Positions 5,281 to 9,717 of a DNA stretch of 9,717 nt are shown piece by piece. The DNA is taken from NCBI GenBank assembly GCA_001701105.1, contig DAAI01000004.1, forward strand, positions 1-9,717, in the 5' to 3' direction. Made by a program: the position numbers and the translations under genes. Every line of letters begins with the position of its first letter. Within the stretch, counting starts at the first letter, position 1. This DNA comes from Bacteroidales bacterium GP1. Lineage in GTDB: Bacteria > Bacteroidota > Bacteroidia > Bacteroidales > Muribaculaceae. The notes under the pieces are model-generated. The model searched no databases. It was not told where the DNA came from and saw only the letters and a program-made list of their open reading frames with translations.

Positions 5281-7086
5281 ATGAACAAAAATGTGATGTC
5301 ATGTTTGTTTCTTGCTGGAGTTCCTGTGATTCTCACAGGGTGCATCGACAAGAACTATGACTTGTCCGACGTGGACAGCACTTCCCGGGTGCCTGTAGAA
5401 AATCTTACTATTCCGCTAAATCTAGATCCTGTAAGGTTTGGAGACATTCTTAAACCCGAAGGAAAAATTCAAATCATAAATATCCACGGAGTCGATTATT
5501 ATGCCCTTCAGGAAAGCGGCAATTTCCGTTCCGAAAATGATGTGAAGATTGATATGTTCAACATTCAGGCTCCAGTCATCAACCCGACAATAAAGGATCT
5601 ACAACCCGAAACCTCTGCTTCCGGACGTCATAAATCTCCGGGAATTCCCTCTTTCTCCCTAAAGGATGACAATACTTCCGGTTTTTCATACACGGCCTCC
5701 GACATACCTTCGGAATTGGTACATCTCGATTACATTAAGCCGGAGAAGCCCTTTAACTACAACATGACCATCGAAGTGCCGCAATTTACGCAGCTTAAAG
5801 GTCTGGTAAGTTCGCTTACCATCAATAATCTAAGGGTACAACTTCCGAAAGGACTTGATGTGAAGGCTCCTCATGGCTCCTATGAGCCGACAACCGGAAT
5901 CTGGAGCATTCCATCTATCACGATGTCAAAACCCTCAATCGACCTTGCATTGACATCTTACGGCATCAATACCACGCCTCAATATGCAGATTTGCGAATC
6001 AACTCCGACCGGAGTCTCGATTTCAAAGGTGAGTTTGCAATAGTCGATGGAATGATCGAGATGAATCCGGTGGATAATCCCGATCTATCCCTGATTCCCT
6101 CAAGTCTGCACGTTGAGATTAACTATGCACTGGAATCTTTCCAAGTGAAATATATCTCGGGTGCAGTTGACTATAAGATAACCGGACTCAACATTGCTCC
6201 GGTCACTCTTTCCGATATTCCCGATTTCCTGAAGGGTGACCAGACCGTGATACGCCTTGCCAATCCGCAGCTTTATTTTCAGGTTAACAATCCTGTTTCG
6301 CAGTATAATATCGAATGTACAACCGGCATCAGCCTGGGTGCGGTCCGTGAGAATGAGACACTCACATTCTCTCCTTCGGAGAATATTGTAATAACCAATC
6401 GTTATGGCGCAGGCCCTTACAACTTCGCCCTTGCAGTAAGCCACGATAAGCTCGTTATACCCTCCGGGGATATAAACTTCAGTCAGAATCTCCAATTCGT
6501 GCCTTTCCCCACTCTCGGAAATCTTCTGGCTCCGGCTCAAGGAGGGGCAGAAGCTGGCCTTCCTTCGGAGATTACCATTGATTTTGAAAATCCTACAATC
6601 GCTTCCAACAATGTGACGGATTTTGAACTCGGTACGACATACAACAAATTCGGCGGCACATATCAGCTCGTAGCTCCCCTTGCATTATGCAACGACTCCA
6701 AAGTGATCTACGAAAAGAAATTCGACGGTTGGTACGATGATGCTCTTAAAGATCTCACCATCACCGCTCTGACCATGACAGCCGACTACACTAATGAGAC
6801 TCCAGTCGGCCTGACTGTACGCGCATACCCTATCAACCGTCAGGGTCAACCTTACGGAAATCCGGAGGCTGTAGTGGCAAGTTCCACTCTCGCCGCCGGT
6901 GCTACAGGCGAATTAAAACTCGAGCTTACAAAAGAGGCCGGCATTGAAATTTCAGGCCTCGACGGAATTAGAATCTACGTCGAACTCGACAATCCTAATG
7001 GAGAGACCCTCTCGCCGGACCAATGTCTCGAAATGAAGAACCTGAAAGTCACCGTAAGCGGTTATTATCAGTCGGATTTCAAATAA
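5281..7086 (+). CDS. Large lipoprotein, 601 residues, likely outer-membrane
   Basis: The N-terminus is a type II signal peptide: N and K residues, a hydrophobic stretch at about 7-17, and the lipobox L-T-G-C with the acylated cysteine at C21. The next residues, I-D-K-N-Y-D-L-S-D, are acidic, which in Bacteroidetes lipoproteins is compatible with transport to the cell surface; this is inference. The rest is rich in short strands (T, S, V, I, N, P) with no membrane segment and looks like several beta-sandwich domains. The C-terminal part (about 480-601) reads as a separate strand-rich domain ending E-M-K-N-L-K-V-T-V-S-G-Y-Y. I recognise the general type (a Bacteroidales lipoprotein beginning C-x-D-K-x-Y-D-L) but no named family or catalytic motif. 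The barrel gene starts 9 bp downstream, so the two are almost certainly co-transcribed and may work together at the outer membrane. Binding or structural roles are the likeliest; an adhesin-like role cannot be excluded. Confidence 0.85.
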   Translation: MNKNVMSCLFLAGVPVILTGCIDKNYDLSDVDSTSRVPVENLTIPLNLDPVRFGDILKPEGKIQIINIHGVDYYALQESGNFRSENDVKIDMFNIQAPVINPTIKDLQPETSASGRHKSPGIPSFSLKDDNTSGFSYTASDIPSELVHLDYIKPEKPFNYNMTIEVPQFTQLKGLVSSLTINNLRVQLPKGLDVKAPHGSYEPTTGIWSIPSITMSKPSIDLALTSYGINTTPQYADLRINSDRSLDFKGEFAIVDGMIEMNPVDNPDLSLIPSSLHVEINYALESFQVKYISGAVDYKITGLNIAPVTLSDIPDFLKGDQTVIRLANPQLYFQVNNPVSQYNIECTTGISLGAVRENETLTFSPSENIVITNRYGAGPYNFALAVSHDKLVIPSGDINFSQNLQFVPFPTLGNLLAPAQGGAEAGLPSEITIDFENPTIASNNVTDFELGTTYNKFGGTYQLVAPLALCNDSKVIYEKKFDGWYDDALKDLTITALTMTADYTNETPVGLTVRAYPINRQGQPYGNPEAVVASSTLAAGATGELKLELTKEAGIEISGLDGIRIYVELDNPNGETLSPDQCLEMKNLKVTVSGYYQSDFK

Positions 7087-7095
7087 TAATCAATC

Positions 7096-8472
7096 ATGAC
7101 CGTAAAAATGAATAAGAAAATAGCACTTATCGCACTGTGCGGCATGATGGCCGCAACTGCCTCTTCGCAGGAAACAGCAACCGGCTTTTTCCTCGATAAC
7201 TATAATTATCGGTATAAGCTAAACCCGGCATTTGGAAATCAATATAAATTCATATCCGTTCCGCTTGCGGGTAATGTCAATCTCGCAATGAGAGGTTCAC
7301 TTCATCTCACCGATGTGTTCCATTCAGTAAATGGGAAGACTGTTCTGTTCACAAATCCCAATGTGCCCATGTCATGCCTTAACGACATCCCGAATGTGGG
7401 TAAAATCGGAGGGGACATAAACATCAACCTTCTTTCTGGTGGATTCAGTGCTTTCGGAGGATACAACACAGTCTCCATTAATGCCAAAGCAGGCATGAAT
7501 CTGAATGTGCCCAAAACATTCTTCGAGCTTGCTAAAGAAGGCGTTTCCAACCGCACCTACGACATCAAGGATCTCTATCTTCATGGTATAGGATATACCG
7601 AGATTGCGCTTAACCATTCGCGCGACATCAAGCAACTCCCGGGTCTGCGCGTTGGCGCAGCAGTGAAGTTCCTCTTCGGAATGGCCGACTTCGAAGCAAA
7701 TCTGAATAGCGCTCATCTGACTCTTGACAACGACCAATGGATTGCGAAAACTAATGCCGACATCTACACCAATATCGGTGGCATGACCTTTAAGACAGAT
7801 AATAATGACAACGGTCAGCCGTATGTGTCGGGAATTGACATGGAAAGCGGGAAACTTGGAGTGAGCGGTTTCGGTATGGCTTTCGACCTTGGAGCTACCT
7901 ATAAATGGACTGACTTCGAGTTCTCTCTCGCATTCCTCGATCTCGGATGGGTTTCCTATTTCAATACCCATAAGGCTTCCACAAATGGAACAAAGGAGTT
8001 TACTACCAGTGCTTACACCTTTAATGCCAATGACGAAGCCGACAATTCATTCAACAACGAATGGAAAGTGGTGCGCGATGATCTCGGAAAGCTATATCAG
8101 CTCGATAATAACGGAGATGCAGGGACTCGCAACGTTGCGCTTGGCACAACCATGAACATCGGAGTCAACTATCAGTTCCCCATGTATCGCCGTCTTAATT
8201 TCGGACTGCTCAGCACCACCCGCTTCCAGAAGAATTTCACATGGACTGAAGCGCGCTTGTCGGCGAATGTAAAACCCGTAGACTGCTTCTCTGCTTCCGC
8301 AAATATTGCCGTGGGAACATTTGGCTTCTCATTCGGTTGGATGGCTAATTTTTACCACAAATATTTCAACATCTTCCTTGGTATGGATCATACCCCGGGT
8401 AAACTGGCAAAGCAGGGCCTCCCTCTGAATTCAAATCTCGCGGTGAATATGGGTATCAATATTCCCTTCTAA
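7096..8472 (+). CDS. DUF5723-like outer-membrane beta-barrel protein
   Basis: The protein starts with a Sec signal peptide (M-N-K-K-I-A-L-I-A-L-C-G-M-M-A-A-T-A-S-S-Q). The motif that follows, F-F-L-D-N-Y-N-Y-R-Y-K-L-N-P-A-F-G, is what I associate with DUF5723 proteins of Bacteroidales, including the hallmark L-N-P-A-F. The rest shows alternating polar and hydrophobic strands with many G, N, F and Y, and the chain ends in I-N-I-P-F. A terminal phenylalanine is typical of BAM-inserted outer-membrane barrels. A barrel in the FadL/PorV style is inferred; no function is established for the family as far as I know. The ATG at 7108 (M5) gives a more standard signal peptide than the ATG at 7096; both are in frame and the true start is undecided. 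It follows the lipoprotein gene by 9 bp and ends at a hairpin shared with the convergent helicase gene. It lacks a visible type IX secretion C-terminal domain. Confidence 0.85.
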   Translation: MTVKMNKKIALIALCGMMAATASSQETATGFFLDNYNYRYKLNPAFGNQYKFISVPLAGNVNLAMRGSLHLTDVFHSVNGKTVLFTNPNVPMSCLNDIPNVGKIGGDININLLSGGFSAFGGYNTVSINAKAGMNLNVPKTFFELAKEGVSNRTYDIKDLYLHGIGYTEIALNHSRDIKQLPGLRVGAAVKFLFGMADFEANLNSAHLTLDNDQWIAKTNADIYTNIGGMTFKTDNNDNGQPYVSGIDMESGKLGVSGFGMAFDLGATYKWTDFEFSLAFLDLGWVSYFNTHKASTNGTKEFTTSAYTFNANDEADNSFNNEWKVVRDDLGKLYQLDNNGDAGTRNVALGTTMNIGVNYQFPMYRRLNFGLLSTTRFQKNFTWTEARLSANVKPVDCFSASANIAVGTFGFSFGWMANFYHKYFNIFLGMDHTPGKLAKQGLPLNSNLAVNMGINIPF

Positions 8473-8492
8473 TAACACCGCTCTTATGCTTG

Positions 8493-8522
8493 ACAGGGAT
8501 GCGAACCGATTCGCGTCCCTGT
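8493..8522. terminator. Shared bidirectional hairpin between convergent genes
   Basis: A 13-bp stem pairs 8493-8505 with 8510-8522 (one G-U or A-C position, depending on strand) around the 4-nt loop CCGA. It fills the 56-bp gap between the stops of the barrel gene (8472) and the RecQ-like gene (8529). The forward flank (CATTTATTTC) is T-rich, while the reverse flank is less so, so termination is probably stronger for the barrel operon. Confidence 0.8.
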
Positions 8523-8528
8523 TGACAT

Positions 8529-9717
8529 TTATTTCAACCCGTCGAAATACCTCCCGTTTTCAAGCCGGATAAATCCTTCCCCAACAAGAAAACCGAGGAC
8601 CTGCTTCAGCTCGTCCGGGGGTACCCTAAGTGCATGCTCCATAACTCTGAAATCCGCGCCATAAGGTTGGGAATTTACATAAGCAGCAACGCGGCGGATC
8701 ATTTCAGTCATTTTTGTTTGTGTGGCGCCTTTGGACTTCGCTTTTTTTCTTGCCCGACACACATCACACCGGCCACAGTCACATTCAGCATTCTCACCGA
8801 AGTATTCCACCAATTTCCTTTCACGGCATCCATTTGGGTCGGAGGCATAATCTATCATAGCCTCAACTCGCGTTTTCATTCGGTCGCGTCGTCCTTCATA
8901 GATATCCTTTCCGATGACAATATATCGCGGCTCCTCGCGTGATGTCGGTAGATAAATGAATGGTATCCTGCTCCGAGGAATATAGGAGATTATCTTCTCC
9001 CTGTCAAGCTCGAGTAAGGCTTGGTAGACTCTTTCTGAATCCATATTCAGGTCGCGGCTCAACATAGCTTCACTTATGGGCTGATAATCCATAAAGAGGC
9101 CGGTATATACTCTGAGCATTCTTGACAATACATTTTCAGCATCGTTCGATATGCCATGAAGATGATAAAGTTCCTCACGCGTCAGGACTATCATTGCTTT
9201 TGCGCGTCGATCTGAATCCTCTACATATTCCAGATACCCTGCTTGTGCCAGTATATGCAATGCTGAGCGGCACCGCCGCGGCTGATAACCGAATTTCTCA
9301 CAGAAGGCTTCCAAATCAAATTCCTTCTGACTCTCGTAGCCCTCCCCGAGGGCTACAGAGATGTTATTGCATACCCTCTCGTATACCTTTAGAATTTCCT
9401 CACGCGGCGGGAATGCTTCCGATATTCTCCTTCGCAACACTGCGAAATCGTTCTTTGCAACCAGCAATACGGCATACGAAGGCAGCCCGTCACGCCCGGC
9501 TCTCCCCGCTTCCTGATAATATTCCTCCAATCCCGGAGGCACATCGAAATGAATCACAGTACGTACATCCGGCTTATCGATACCCATGCCGAAAGCATTG
9601 GTGGCAACCATTACCCTCACAGCATTTGTCTGCCATTCGTTCTGACGGCGTTCTTTTATTTCAAAATCGAGACCCGCATGATAGGCGGCGGCGAAAATTA
9701 GTGCCGAATGTACCGGT
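8529..9717 (-). CDS. recQ: RecQ-family ATP-dependent DNA helicase, C-terminal part (5' cut by window edge)
   Basis: RecQ helicases unwind DNA 3' to 5' using ATP during recombination and repair. The visible 395 residues start within the second RecA-like lobe: A-A-Y-H-A-G-L near the start, motif V A-T-N-A-F-G-M-G-I-D-K-P-D-V, and motif VI Y-Y-Q-E-A-G-R-A-G-R-D-G with its arginine finger. A region of about 170 residues follows that looks helical and winged-helix-like. Next is a cysteine cluster (visible residues C297, C312, C314, C317 and C320: C-x14-C-x-C-x2-C-x2-C) matching the RecQ zinc site plus one extra cysteine. A last winged-helix-like segment (about 335-390) closes the protein; no HRDC domain is evident. 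In E. coli RecQ the zinc site directly follows the helicase lobes, so this is probably the Bacteroidetes RecQ paralogue with the altered order. The frame stays open to the edge (ATPase lobe missing), so the real start is outside. The GTG at 9620 is internal. Confidence 0.93.
   Translation of the reverse strand, partial: PVHSALIFAAAYHAGLDFEIKERRQNEWQTNAVRVMVATNAFGMGIDKPDVRTVIHFDVPPGLEEYYQEAGRAGRDGLPSYAVLLVAKNDFAVLRRRISEAFPPREEILKVYERVCNNISVALGEGYESQKEFDLEAFCEKFGYQPRRCRSALHILAQAGYLEYVEDSDRRAKAMIVLTREELYHLHGISNDAENVLSRMLRVYTGLFMDYQPISEAMLSRDLNMDSERVYQALLELDREKIISYIPRSRIPFIYLPTSREEPRYIVIGKDIYEGRRDRMKTRVEAMIDYASDPNGCRERKLVEYFGENAECDCGRCDVCRARKKAKSKGATQTKMTEMIRRVAAYVNSQPYGADFRVMEHALRVPPDELKQVLGFLVGEGFIRLENGRYFDGLK

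Noticed and set aside
6100..6540. A 146-codon minus-strand open frame
   Set aside because: It is antisense to the lipoprotein gene, with no promoter, ribosome site or domain.
7372..7971. A 199-codon minus-strand open frame
   Set aside because: It is antisense to the DUF5723-like gene and begins and ends inside it. The sense protein has a signal peptide, family motif and barrel pattern.
1..9717. CRISPR array, tRNA, rRNA or intact insertion sequence
   Set aside because: No regularly spaced repeats of CRISPR length, no cloverleaf, no rRNA-like sequence and no intact transposase were seen on reading both strands.

Overview
The window is bacterial chromosomal DNA from a Bacteroidota member, most likely order Bacteroidales and possibly a gut Muribaculaceae-like organism. 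Three things point there: Bacteroidetes-type promoters (TTTG about 19-20 bp upstream of TAnnTTTG) sit before three transcription units; most starts lack a clear Shine-Dalgarno sequence and have A/T-rich leaders; and a lipoprotein gene is paired with a DUF5723-like outer-membrane barrel gene. The family-level placement is inference.

Layout. (1) 24-251, minus: a 75-residue exported orphan peptide. (2) 252-701: a gene-free stretch with a strong forward promoter (363-393) and a branched, highly base-paired element (516-656). (3) 702-1094, plus: an unrecognised 130-residue cytosolic protein, followed at once by a strong intrinsic terminator (1098-1148). (4) 1149-1869: about 0.7 kb without a convincing intact gene. 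It holds a tandem 13-bp repeat, a decayed coding remnant with in-frame TGA codons, and three TGCTAAA motifs. (5) 1906-5004, minus: a complete exported GH2 beta-galactosidase with all key catalytic and metal residues, its own promoter and a 3' hairpin. (6) 5281-8472, plus: a two-gene operon encoding a 601-residue lipoprotein and a DUF5723-like barrel protein, 9 bp apart. (7) 8529-9717, minus: the C-terminal 395 residues of a RecQ-family helicase cut by the window edge. It converges on the barrel gene across a shared hairpin terminator.

How the genes relate. The beta-galactosidase and the lipoprotein/barrel operon are divergent, with separate promoters about 125 bp apart in a 276-bp spacer; nothing shows that they share a function. 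The operon most likely builds an outer-membrane assembly, but its role is unknown. The most notable unexplained signal is the element at 516-656. It can fold into a compact three-way junction with almost no linker, and it lies in the predicted roughly 300-nt leader of the orphan gene at 702. That makes it a candidate for an undescribed cis-regulatory or small RNA. No CRISPR array, tRNA, rRNA or intact mobile element was seen.
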